Made by a program: the position numbers and the translations under genes | From: an uncultured Blautia sp. | Lineage (GTDB): Bacteria; Bacillota; Clostridia; Lachnospirales; Lachnospiraceae | Assembly: GCA_934424575.1 (NCBI GenBank) | Contig: CAKRXU010000004.1 | Coordinates: 62,001 to 126,000 of the forward strand | Direction of reading: 5' to 3' | DNA length: 64,000 nt | Notes under the pieces: generated by a model | Databases searched by the model: none | Seen by the model: only the letters and a program-made list of their open reading frames with translations | What the model was told of the DNA's origin: nothing | Shown here: in pieces, positions 32,310 through 39,918 of the stretch | Layout: each line of letters opens with the position of its first letter | Numbering within the stretch: the stretch's first letter is position 1

Positions 32310-33173
32310 ATGTTAGTAAACGCTTCAGAAATGTTGAAAAAAGCAAAAGCTGGTCACTATGCAGTAGGTCAGTTCAACATCAACAACCTTGAGTGGACAA
32401 AGGCAATCCTGCTTACAGCACAGGAACTGAACTCACCAGTTATCCTTGGTGTATCCGAAGGTGCAGGTAAATACATGACAGGTTACAAGACAGTTGTTGG
32501 TATGGTTAAGGGAATGATGGAAGAACTGAACATCACAGTTCCAGTTGCACTTCACCTGGATCACGGCAGCTACGAAGGATGCCTGAAATGTGTAGAGGCA
32601 GGCTTCACATCTATCATGTTTGATGGTTCCCATTATCCGATCGAAGAGAACGTAGAAAAGACAAAAGAACTGGTTAAGATCGTTGCTGAGCATGGAATGT
32701 CTCTGGAAGCAGAGGTTGGTTCCATCGGTGGAGAAGAAGACGGTGTTGTAGGAATGGGCGAATGCGCAGATCCTAAGGAATGCAAGATGGTTGCAGACCT
32801 TGGTATCGACTTCCTTGCAGCAGGTATCGGTAACATCCACGGTAAATACCCAGAGAACTGGCAGGGACTTAGCTTCGAAACTCTGGATGCTATCCAGCAG
32901 CTGACAGGTGATATGCCGCTCGTACTTCACGGTGGTACAGGAATCCCGGCAGATATGATCAAGAAAGCAATCGACCTTGGCGTATCCAAGATCAACGTTA
33001 ACACAGAGTGCCAGCTTTCTTTCGCAGCAGCTACACGTAAATACATCGAAGAAGGCAAGGATCTGCAGGGCAAAGGATTTGACCCACGTAAACTTCTTGC
33101 TCCTGGAACAGAAGCAATCAAAGCAACTGTTAAAGAAAAAATGGAACTGTTCGGTTCTGTTGGAAAAGCCTGA
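32310..33173 (+). CDS. fba: Class II fructose-1,6-bisphosphate aldolase
   Basis: Zinc-dependent glycolytic and gluconeogenic aldolase of 287 residues. The zinc and substrate residues are in LHLDHGSYEGC, EAEVGSIGGEEDGV, GIGNIHGKYP and VLHGGTGIP, and GVSKINVNTECQ follows near the C-terminus. Length and motifs match the Firmicute FbaA/GatY-type enzymes; GatY-type tagatose activity cannot be excluded but fructose bisphosphate is the default. TTAGGAGGAATTT gives a strong ribosome-binding site. It is monocistronic: it has its own promoter and a strong terminator. Codon use looks optimised, as expected for a highly expressed gene. Confidence 0.95.
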   Translation: MLVNASEMLKKAKAGHYAVGQFNINNLEWTKAILLTAQELNSPVILGVSEGAGKYMTGYKTVVGMVKGMMEELNITVPVALHLDHGSYEGCLKCVEAGFTSIMFDGSHYPIEENVEKTKELVKIVAEHGMSLEAEVGSIGGEEDGVVGMGECADPKECKMVADLGIDFLAAGIGNIHGKYPENWQGLSFETLDAIQQLTGDMPLVLHGGTGIPADMIKKAIDLGVSKINVNTECQLSFAAATRKYIEEGKDLQGKGFDPRKLLAPGTEAIKATVKEKMELFGSVGKA

Positions 33174-33203
33174 GAAGTATTCAGCTTAAACAGTAAATAA
33201 TGA

Positions 33204-33247
33204 GAGCCCCGGAGAGGATTCCTTTGGAATCTTTTCCGGGGTTTTTT
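33204..33247 (+). terminator. Strong terminator after fba
   Basis: CCCCGGAGAGGATTCC (33207-33222) pairs with GGAATCTTTTCCGGGG (33226-33241) around TTT, followed by TTTTTTC. Confidence 0.95.
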
Positions 33248-33265
33248 CTATAGCATCCGTAGGTG

Positions 33266-33294
33266 TTGCGGGATAAGCTGCTTCGTGGTAAGAT
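33266..33294 (+). promoter_or_regulatory. Promoter abutting the start codon of the ureohydrolase gene
   Basis: TTGCGG (33266-33271), 17-base spacer, TAAGAT (33289-33294). The -10 box ends six bases before the ATG at 33301, so transcription would begin at or next to the start codon and the mRNA would be leaderless. No Shine-Dalgarno sequence is present. Confidence 0.6.
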
Positions 33295-33300
33295 GGCTCT

Positions 33301-34065
33301 ATGACAAAAAAACAAGATATTATCATTATGGACTTTTCAGGAATCTACAGACAGCAGCAGTTCTGGCAGGACGGAGAAATACAGAAAAACATCTCCTGGG
33401 TGGAGGTACAGGAGCTTCCGGGAAGCAACTGCTACTGCGATGAAGATGCAATGGACATTTTACGACAAAAACTGGAAAAATTTGAGACAGATGGGATTCA
33501 CTTTATTGATTCCGGCAATTACCACTATATGAGCCGTATCTGGCTGGAGAAACTGTGCGTGCCATTTCGGTTGGTCGTTTTTGACAACCATACGGATATG
33601 CAGCCGCCGGCGTTTGGAGGGCTGCTCTCCTGCGGCGGATGGGTGGCGGCGTCCCTTGAGGAACTTCCGCTTCTTAAAGAAGTGGTGCTGGTCGGACCAG
33701 ATCAGGAGGCTTTTGACCAGACAGATACGGTACTTCAGGAAAAAGTACGGTTTTTGTCGAGAGAGAGACTGCGTGAGATGACAATGGAAGAGAAAGTTTT
33801 GTTTTTTGAGGAACTGTCTGTGGATCTTCCAGTTTATCTATCGGTTGATAAGGATGTTCTCTGCGCTGAGGATGCTTCGACAACATGGAGTCAGGGAGAT
33901 ATGACACTGGAAGAATTAGGGCAGTTTGTGGCAATTCTTCTGGAAAAGCAGGACATTCTGGGAATGGATGTCTGCGGAGAATGTGATCCGGATGCCTGTG
34001 AAGGTGATCATCTGAACGATCTGGCGAACCGGGAACTTTTGGAAATATGGGGAAAGGAGCGATAG
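33301..34065 (+). CDS. Arginase/agmatinase (ureohydrolase) family protein
   Basis: A 254-residue protein with the ureohydrolase fold. Putative manganese ligands appear in order: GNYHYM (His), VVFDNHTDMQ (compare DAHxD of arginases), YLSVDKDVL (compare SxDxDxxDP), and MDVCGEC near the C-terminus where family members have a Glu. The core is shorter than true arginases (about 300 residues), and the second Asp motif lacks the following DP. The substrate may therefore not be arginine or agmatine. The stop codon at 33289 limits the start to 33301 or the ATG at 33328; the promoter favours 33301. lgt follows after 4 bases, so they are probably cotranscribed. Confidence 0.8.
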   Translation: MTKKQDIIIMDFSGIYRQQQFWQDGEIQKNISWVEVQELPGSNCYCDEDAMDILRQKLEKFETDGIHFIDSGNYHYMSRIWLEKLCVPFRLVVFDNHTDMQPPAFGGLLSCGGWVAASLEELPLLKEVVLVGPDQEAFDQTDTVLQEKVRFLSRERLREMTMEEKVLFFEELSVDLPVYLSVDKDVLCAEDASTTWSQGDMTLEELGQFVAILLEKQDILGMDVCGECDPDACEGDHLNDLANRELLEIWGKER

Positions 34066-34069
34066 ATTT

Positions 34070-34828
34070 ATGAAAAATGAACTCCTGACGATAGGACCTT
34101 TGACGGTCTATGGATACGGCGCAATGATCGCGCTCGGCGTGATCGCGGCCTGGATCGTGACAGAATTCCGGGCAAAAAAGCTCCGACTCAGCAGTGACCA
34201 TGTATTCGCCCTTGTCCTCTGGGGGCTTCTGGGCGGTCTGCTCTGTGCGAAACTTCTGTACTGGATCACAGAATGGAAATCCATCATGGCAGATCCGGGA
34301 TTTATTCTGGACACATTGTCAGATGGATTTGTAGTCTATGGCGGGATTCTTGGAGGAATCCTCACAGGCTGGATTTACTGCAAGAGTAAAAAAGTCAATT
34401 TCTGGAAATATTTTGACCTCGTGATGCCGTCTGTTGCGCTGGCACAGGGATTTGGACGGATCGGCTGTCTGCTTGCAGGCTGCTGTTATGGAAAAGAAAC
34501 GGACAGTATCTTTGCAATCACTTTTCATGAGTCAGAGTTTGCACCGAATGATGTGCCCCTGATTCCGACAGAGATTTATTCCAGTGTGCTGGATTTTGCA
34601 CATTTTGCGCTGCTTTTGTTTCTTGCCAGCCGTAAGAAGAAGGACGGACAGGTGGCGGCGTGTTATCTGATCTTTTACAGCATCGGAAGGTTTATACTGG
34701 AATTTTTCCGCGGGGATCTGCTCCGTGGAAGCGTGGGCGTGCTGTCGACTTCTCAGTTTATCAGTCTGTTTACCGGGGCGGCGGGAATTATCATATTGAT
34801 CCTCCGAAGCAAGAAAAGCAATGCCTGA
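34070..34828 (+). CDS. lgt: Prolipoprotein diacylglyceryl transferase
   Basis: Membrane enzyme of 252 residues that attaches diacylglycerol to the lipobox cysteine of prolipoproteins, such as the DUF2291 protein in this window. The signature GRIGCLLAGCCYG is present, preceded by FVVYGGILGGILTGW, and there are about seven membrane segments. AAGGAGCGATAGATTT upstream provides the ribosome-binding site inside the end of the previous gene. The length is at the shorter end of the family but complete. Confidence is high from the signature and topology. Confidence 0.95.
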   Translation: MKNELLTIGPLTVYGYGAMIALGVIAAWIVTEFRAKKLRLSSDHVFALVLWGLLGGLLCAKLLYWITEWKSIMADPGFILDTLSDGFVVYGGILGGILTGWIYCKSKKVNFWKYFDLVMPSVALAQGFGRIGCLLAGCCYGKETDSIFAITFHESEFAPNDVPLIPTEIYSSVLDFAHFALLLFLASRKKKDGQVAACYLIFYSIGRFILEFFRGDLLRGSVGVLSTSQFISLFTGAAGIIILILRSKKSNA

Positions 34829-34954
34829 GCAGACTGGACTTACAGGTGGAAATTGGATTCAGATTTGAGGAAAACGTAGATATGGAAATAACAGGAATAA
34901 AGAGGTTGATGTCTGCATAGCCTGTACAGAAATATGTGCAGGAGACCGATGACT

Positions 34955-36661
34955 ATGCGCATACAGGAAGGCATTATCGTGCCGGCACAGGATCAGCAGT
35001 ATCAGAACTTTATCGTCCGATATAATCAGAATCTTCATGGAGATTTTGATTACCAGTCCGATGATACGTTTCAGATCGTGAATGACCTGTTCGGGATTCT
35101 TTATGTCCCAGAGCAGAATGTTCCGGCACTGGAATTTAACAGTTATTCTTATTCTTCTATTCCCAAATGTTACACTTATATGGATCTTGGAGCGCTGAGT
35201 GCATCTGGCGTGCTCAGGCTTCACGACCATCCATATCTCAGATTAAAAGGAGCCGGAACACTGGTGGCGGTCATTGATTCAGGGATCGACTATCAGCATC
35301 CGGCTTTTCGTAATGGTGACCAGAGCAAGATCCTGAGTATCTGGGACCAGTCCCTTCCGGGAGGGCGTTCCGGCCGGATCCCATATGGAAGAGAATTTAC
35401 CAGAGCGCAGATCAACGAGGCACTTGCTGCCGAAAATCCGCTGGAGATCGTGCCCTTAATCGACAGAAACGGACACGGAACCAGGCTCGCTGCGACAGCA
35501 GCAGGAAATCGGATCCCGGAAGAAAATTTTTCCGGGGCGGCACCGGAAGCAGAGCTGGTGATCGTCAAGCTTAAGCCTGCCAAAAAATATCTGCGGGATT
35601 TTTACCTTTTTCCACGGGAAGCGGAGGTTTTTCAGGAAGATGATATCATGCTGGCGATTGCTTATGTGTTACAGTGCGCGGTAGAAAATCAGATGCCGCT
35701 TTCTATCTGCATAGGGCTTGGGACGAATATGGGGGCGCACCGCGGAGACGGACCTTTGAGTGAGTTTATCAACAGCACGGCAAGTTTCAGCCAGAACTCC
35801 ATTTCGATCGCGGCGGGAAATGAAGGAACAGCCAGACATCATTATTTAAGTGGGGCGGATCGGCAGGAAAAAACAGATACGGTAGAACTCAAAGTAGGAG
35901 AGCAGGAGAGTACCAGAGGATTTTCGATGGAATTCTGGGGTGACTCTCCTAATTTTTATAATATCGTGATCCAGTCACCGACAGGTGAGAGACTTCCGGT
36001 GAGCACCGCCCTCAAATATGGAACCCAGGAACTTTCGTTTGTATTTGTGGAAACGAGGATCCTGGTCAACTACATACCGATCGAGCGAAGGACGGGAAAA
36101 ACACTGGTTTTTTTCCGTTTTCTGCATCCGGCACCGGGGATCTGGAAACTTCTGGTGGAGGAACGGGTGCCAGCCAATGGAGGATTTCATATCTGGCTTC
36201 CGACGAGGGGACTGATCTCCGATGAGACCTATTTCCTGGAATCCTCTCCGGAATTCACGATCACTTCCCCCGGAGATGCCCGTGACGGAATGACAGTAAC
36301 CGCATACCAGTACCGCGACAACAGTCTTTATGTCCAGGCAAGCCGCGGCTACAACACTGAAAATGTCGTAAAACCAGACTTCGCAGCCCCGGGTGTCGGA
36401 ATCCTGACTGCCTCGATCGGAGCCGGCCGGACCTTCGAACAGGCAACAGGAACCAGCCTTGCAGCCGCCCAGACCGCCGGGATCGCCGCCCTACTGTTCG
36501 AATGGGCCCTGATCCGCGGCAACGAACCCTACTTCACCGGCAACAGCGTCAAAAACTACTTAAGCCGCGGCGCAGTCCGTGACGATATAATACAGTACCC
36601 AAATCCGAACTGGGGGTATGGACGTGTGAATCTGTATCATACGTTTGAACTTTTGACGTAA
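34955..36661 (+). CDS. Subtilisin-family serine protease (S8, Csp-like)
   Basis: A peptidase S8 protein of 568 residues from the ATG at 34955 (570 from 34949; both are near AGGAG at 34940-34944). It has an N-terminal propeptide-like region of about 90 residues. The intact triad is D108 in VAVIDSGIDY, H174 in RNGHGTRLAAT and S501 in TGTSLAAAQ. A large insertion lies between H and S, with the oxyanion region SIAAGNEG. There is no signal peptide. This layout resembles the Csp proteases that process the germination enzyme SleC in Clostridia, which are loaded into spores. An intracellular or spore role is inferred; S8 proteins of this type are multiplied in Lachnospiraceae. Confidence 0.85.
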   Translation: MRIQEGIIVPAQDQQYQNFIVRYNQNLHGDFDYQSDDTFQIVNDLFGILYVPEQNVPALEFNSYSYSSIPKCYTYMDLGALSASGVLRLHDHPYLRLKGAGTLVAVIDSGIDYQHPAFRNGDQSKILSIWDQSLPGGRSGRIPYGREFTRAQINEALAAENPLEIVPLIDRNGHGTRLAATAAGNRIPEENFSGAAPEAELVIVKLKPAKKYLRDFYLFPREAEVFQEDDIMLAIAYVLQCAVENQMPLSICIGLGTNMGAHRGDGPLSEFINSTASFSQNSISIAAGNEGTARHHYLSGADRQEKTDTVELKVGEQESTRGFSMEFWGDSPNFYNIVIQSPTGERLPVSTALKYGTQELSFVFVETRILVNYIPIERRTGKTLVFFRFLHPAPGIWKLLVEERVPANGGFHIWLPTRGLISDETYFLESSPEFTITSPGDARDGMTVTAYQYRDNSLYVQASRGYNTENVVKPDFAAPGVGILTASIGAGRTFEQATGTSLAAAQTAGIAALLFEWALIRGNEPYFTGNSVKNYLSRGAVRDDIIQYPNPNWGYGRVNLYHTFELLT

Positions 36662-36699
36662 AATCTTGTTGAATATACAAAAAAATTTAGTGAATCTAA

Positions 36700-36728
36700 T
36701 TGTTTTTTTGATAATAATTTGCTATAAT
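36700..36728 (+). promoter_or_regulatory. Promoter and leader of the purine permease
   Basis: TTGTTT (36700-36705), 17-base spacer, TATAAT (36723-36728). The roughly 120-base G+C-richer leader before the ATG could be a control region, but I do not recognise a known purine or xanthine riboswitch in it. Confidence 0.65.
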
Positions 36729-36855
36729 ATATGCACAATGACGATTATTCGGAGCGGTTAGGACGGATGATCTCAAAAACAAATGATTCCGGCGCACAAA
36801 AGGGCAGACAATTGAAACAGGGGAGAGGCGGTCGGAACGGAAACAGGAGGAAAAA

Positions 36856-38253
36856 ATGAAACGAGGAAGTATTTTTGAACTGAATGGCGTCCCGAAATTC
36901 CAGGAAGCCATTCCGCTGGCCCTGCAGCATGTAGTTGCCATGATCGTGGGATGCGTTACCCCGGCGATCATCGTAGCCGGAGCAGTAGGAGGAGGTGGCT
37001 TAAGCGACAAGGATCGAGTTATTCTGATCCAGGCATCACTGGTCATCTCAGCACTGTCAACCCTGATCCAGTTATTCCCGATCGGCAAGAAAGGCGGTTT
37101 TACCTTAGGATCCGGACTCCCGATGATCATGGGTGTCAGCTTTGCCTACGTTCCAAGTATGCAGGCGATCGCAGAAGGTTATGGGATCTCGACGATCCTG
37201 GGCGCACAGATCGTCGGCGGTGTCGTAGCATTTATCATGGGTATTCTGGTCAAAAAGATCAGAGTTTTCTTCCCGCCGCTGATCACAGGTACCGTTGTAT
37301 TCACCATTGGTCTGTCCCTGTACCCGACAGCGATCAACTATATGGCAGGCGGCACAAGCAATCCGGATTATGGCTCCTGGCAGAACTGGCTGGTAGCATT
37401 CATCACACTGGCAGTTGTAACTGCCCTGAACCATTTTGGCAAAGGAATCCTGAAACTGGCGTCTATTCTGATCGGTATCATTGTTGGTTACGTGGTATCC
37501 ATTCCATTTGGCATGGTAAATCTCTCAAGTGTAGGCCAGGCCAAGATGTTCCAGCTTCCGCAGTTCATGCACTTTGGCATCCACTTTGAGATATCAGCCT
37601 GTGTTGCCATCGGACTTCTGTTCGCGATCAACTCCGTACAGGCGATCGGAGACTACTCCGCAACAACTATCGGAGCAATGGATCGTGTACCGGAAGACAG
37701 AGAACTCCAGAACGGTATCATGGCATATGGTATCAGCAACGTGATCGGCGCATTGTTCGGCGGACTTCCGACAGCAACCTACAGCCAGAACGTAGGTATC
37801 GTTACAACCACCAAGGTTATCAACCGCTGCGTTCTTGGTCTTGCAGCGGTCATCCTCGGTGTTGCAGGTATCGTGCCGAAATTCTCCGCACTTCTGACAA
37901 CCATTCCGCAGTGCGTTCTCGGTGGTGCGACCGTATCCGTATTTGCTTCCATCGCAATGACCGGTATGAAACTCGTAGCTTCTGCAGAGATGGATTACAG
38001 AAACTCTTCCATCGTAGGTCTTGCAGCAGCAATCGGTGTTGGTGTTTCTCAGGCATCAGCAGCACTTGCAAGCTTTCCGGACTGGGTAACCACGATTTTT
38101 GGTAAATCCCCTGTAGTTCTGGCAACACTGATCGCAGTAGTGCTGAACGTCATCCTTCCGAAGAGCCGCGTAGAGCGAAAAGAAGAAGAAAAACTCAAAG
38201 AAGAAGTAAAAGAAAAGATCAAACAGGATCACGAAGAGTTTGATCAGCAGTAA
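36856..38253 (+). CDS. NCS2 family purine (xanthine/uric acid-type) permease
   Basis: Integral membrane nucleobase transporter of 465 residues with about 12-14 membrane segments. Family motifs include QHVVAMIVGCVTPAI, GSGLPMIMGVSFAY, SVQAIGDYSATT with the conserved Glu-to-Asp region, and the signature TYSQNVGIVTTTKV. The QNVG form points to xanthine or uric acid rather than uracil carriers, which have ENIG or similar. A charged Lys/Glu tail of about 30 residues is cytoplasmic. ACAGGAGGAAAAA is an excellent ribosome-binding site. It is monocistronic and bounded by its own promoter and a convergent terminator. The exact substrate needs an uptake assay. Confidence 0.9.
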   Translation: MKRGSIFELNGVPKFQEAIPLALQHVVAMIVGCVTPAIIVAGAVGGGGLSDKDRVILIQASLVISALSTLIQLFPIGKKGGFTLGSGLPMIMGVSFAYVPSMQAIAEGYGISTILGAQIVGGVVAFIMGILVKKIRVFFPPLITGTVVFTIGLSLYPTAINYMAGGTSNPDYGSWQNWLVAFITLAVVTALNHFGKGILKLASILIGIIVGYVVSIPFGMVNLSSVGQAKMFQLPQFMHFGIHFEISACVAIGLLFAINSVQAIGDYSATTIGAMDRVPEDRELQNGIMAYGISNVIGALFGGLPTATYSQNVGIVTTTKVINRCVLGLAAVILGVAGIVPKFSALLTTIPQCVLGGATVSVFASIAMTGMKLVASAEMDYRNSSIVGLAAAIGVGVSQASAALASFPDWVTTIFGKSPVVLATLIAVVLNVILPKSRVERKEEEKLKEEVKEKIKQDHEEFDQQ

Positions 38254-38265
38254 AAACTGAATACA

Positions 38266-38331
38266 TAAAAAGAGCCCTTTCTCATCGGGAACCACTTCGA
38301 GCAGCCACAGTGATGGGAAAGGGATCTTTTT
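38266..38331. terminator. Terminator between permease and pfp genes
   Basis: The long arms AAAAGAGCCCTTTCTCATC (ending 38286) and GATGGGAAAGGGATCTTTTT (38312-38331) enclose a 25-base loop with a smaller hairpin. T-runs on both strands suit two convergent genes. Confidence 0.85.
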
Positions 38332-38346
38332 TATTTACGGAAAAAA

Positions 38347-39579
38347 TTATTTACGGTATACAAATGCCGGAAGTCCGTCTTCACCCAGAGGAACATTCAC
38401 ATTTCCCTGGATCAGCGGGCGGGCATAGCGGATAAAATCTTCGGTGACATCGTGACCGTCAGGAGTGATCCACTCTGCCGGAACGATCTTTTCCTGATTG
38501 CAGATTTCATTGACATCCTCAAGTCCACAGGTCATCCGGTAATTACCATCAGCATCTGTCTGACGGATAAAGGAAACCATCTTGCCGGTTTCGCCATTCA
38601 GGGCAGCCTGCACACCAAATTTACCGGCTGCAGCAGCCTCCTGCTGGTCAGCAGCAGAGATCATGGCAGCACTGCATCGCTGGCTGACATTCAGTTCTAC
38701 AGAACGAGCCTTGACACCAAGACGGCTGCGGACAAGATTTTCAAGATATTTGCCGCATCCGGCAAGCATCTTGTGACCAAAAGTATCGGTTCCTACAGAA
38801 CTGTCATATTCACAGATAAAAGTTCCTTTGGAATCATGGATCCCTTCAGAAACGCAGACGATAAGGTTGCAGTTCGTCTCGAATGCTTTTTCCAGATCTT
38901 TCAGAAAAACTTCCTGATCAAAATCTGTCTCCGGAAGATAGATGAATAACGGGTTGTCGCCGTCATATTTACGTGCAAGGGCACTGGCAGCAGTCAGCCA
39001 TCCCGCATGACGTCCCATGATCTCGATGATCGTCACAGATTTTTTTTCGTAGACATTGGCATCCAGAGTGATCTCACGGACAGTAGATGCAACATATCTG
39101 GCAGCACTTCCAAATCCAGGGGTGTGATCTGTGTGAATCAGATCATTGTCGATCGTTTTCGGCTCGCCGATCACACGGATGGAACTGCCAACTTTGGCTG
39201 CATAGCGGGAGAGCTTGCTGACGGTATCCATGGAATCATTTCCACCGATATAAAAGAACCAGCCGATATTCAGCTCTTCAAATTTATGGAAAAGCTCCGG
39301 GTAAACCGGATCTTCGAGAGATTCCGGCAGTTTATAGCGGCAGGAGCCGAGATATGCACCAGGGGTATGTCTGAGATGTTCGAGCTTTTCACCCGGAAGG
39401 GCCTGCTCAAAATCAAGAATACGACCGGCCAGAAATCCTTCAATTCCATTGACCATGCCGTAAACATGTTCGATTTCATCAGAATGAGTAAGTCCTTCGG
39501 AAACAACTCCGTAAAGACTGCTGTTGATCACGGCAGTAGGACCGCCAGACTGTCCGACGATAAGATTTTTCTTTGCCAT
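38347..39579 (-). CDS. pfp: 6-phosphofructokinase, pyrophosphate-dependent type
   Basis: Glycolytic enzyme of 410 residues. Two diagnostic positions indicate PPi rather than ATP as phosphoryl donor: GGNDSMD has Asp (D115) where ATP enzymes have Gly104, and PKTIDNDL has Lys (K141) where ATP enzymes have Gly124. Other motifs are QSGGPTAVIN, IEIMGRHAGWLTA and the catalytic TIDND. Use of PPi saves ATP and makes the step reversible, which suits a fermenter. GGAGGTACTATAA precedes the ATG. It is monocistronic with a strong promoter. The donor assignment rests on these residues and was not measured. Confidence 0.92.
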   Translation of the reverse strand: MAKKNLIVGQSGGPTAVINSSLYGVVSEGLTHSDEIEHVYGMVNGIEGFLAGRILDFEQALPGEKLEHLRHTPGAYLGSCRYKLPESLEDPVYPELFHKFEELNIGWFFYIGGNDSMDTVSKLSRYAAKVGSSIRVIGEPKTIDNDLIHTDHTPGFGSAARYVASTVREITLDANVYEKKSVTIIEIMGRHAGWLTAASALARKYDGDNPLFIYLPETDFDQEVFLKDLEKAFETNCNLIVCVSEGIHDSKGTFICEYDSSVGTDTFGHKMLAGCGKYLENLVRSRLGVKARSVELNVSQRCSAAMISAADQQEAAAAGKFGVQAALNGETGKMVSFIRQTDADGNYRMTCGLEDVNEICNQEKIVPAEWITPDGHDVTEDFIRYARPLIQGNVNVPLGEDGLPAFVYRK

Positions 39580-39610
39580 TTATAGTACCTCCGTTTGAGT
39601 TGATGAACTC

Positions 39611-39639
39611 ATTGTAGCATATGGGAGGGGGATTGACAA
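39611..39639 (-). promoter_or_regulatory. Strong promoter of pfp
   Basis: On the minus strand, TTGTCA (39639-39634), 17-base spacer, TACAAT (39616-39611), about 30 bases before the start codon. Confidence 0.8.
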
Positions 39640-39730
39640 ATGGATGTTATATATGAGAAAAAAGCACCTGATTTTGGTAAACTTGCCAAGAAAAGCTTTA
39701 AAACGACAGATTTTAAGTCATTTCTGTATC

Positions 39731-39759
39731 TTTACACATAAATTTTGATATGATAAAAT
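39731..39759 (+). promoter_or_regulatory. Promoter of the surface polysaccharide locus
   Basis: TTTACA (39731-39736), 17-base spacer, TAAAAT (39754-39759). It gives a leader of about 150 bases before ugd, containing the hairpin at 39792-39821. The gene-free stretch 39580-39918 otherwise contains the pfp promoter and A+T-rich sequence. Confidence 0.7.
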
Positions 39760-39791
39760 AGATACAATACAAACAAGAGGAACGACTTAGA

Positions 39792-39821
39792 ATTCCCGAA
39801 ACATGCATGTGTTTCGGGAAT
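39792..39821 (+). promoter_or_regulatory. Leader hairpin of the polysaccharide locus
   Basis: A perfect 11-bp stem ATTCCCGAAAC/GTTTCGGGAAT around ATGCATGT. No T-run follows, so it is not a plain terminator. A role as recruitment site for a processive antiterminator (LoaP-type NusG paralogues use leader hairpins) is possible but no such gene is in the window. Confidence 0.55.
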
Positions 39822-39918
39822 ATGAATGTATTAGATAAGTTTTATATTATTTCGATTTAAAATCTGTACATAAAATTTAAAAGAATTGAGTTCAAAACGA
39901 ATCAAAGGAGTAAACGCT

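Noticed and set aside
36729..36855. Possible purine or xanthine riboswitch before the NCS2 permease
   Set aside because: The conserved core and loop sequences of the purine riboswitch are not present, and I could not fit another known class. It remains a leader of unknown function.
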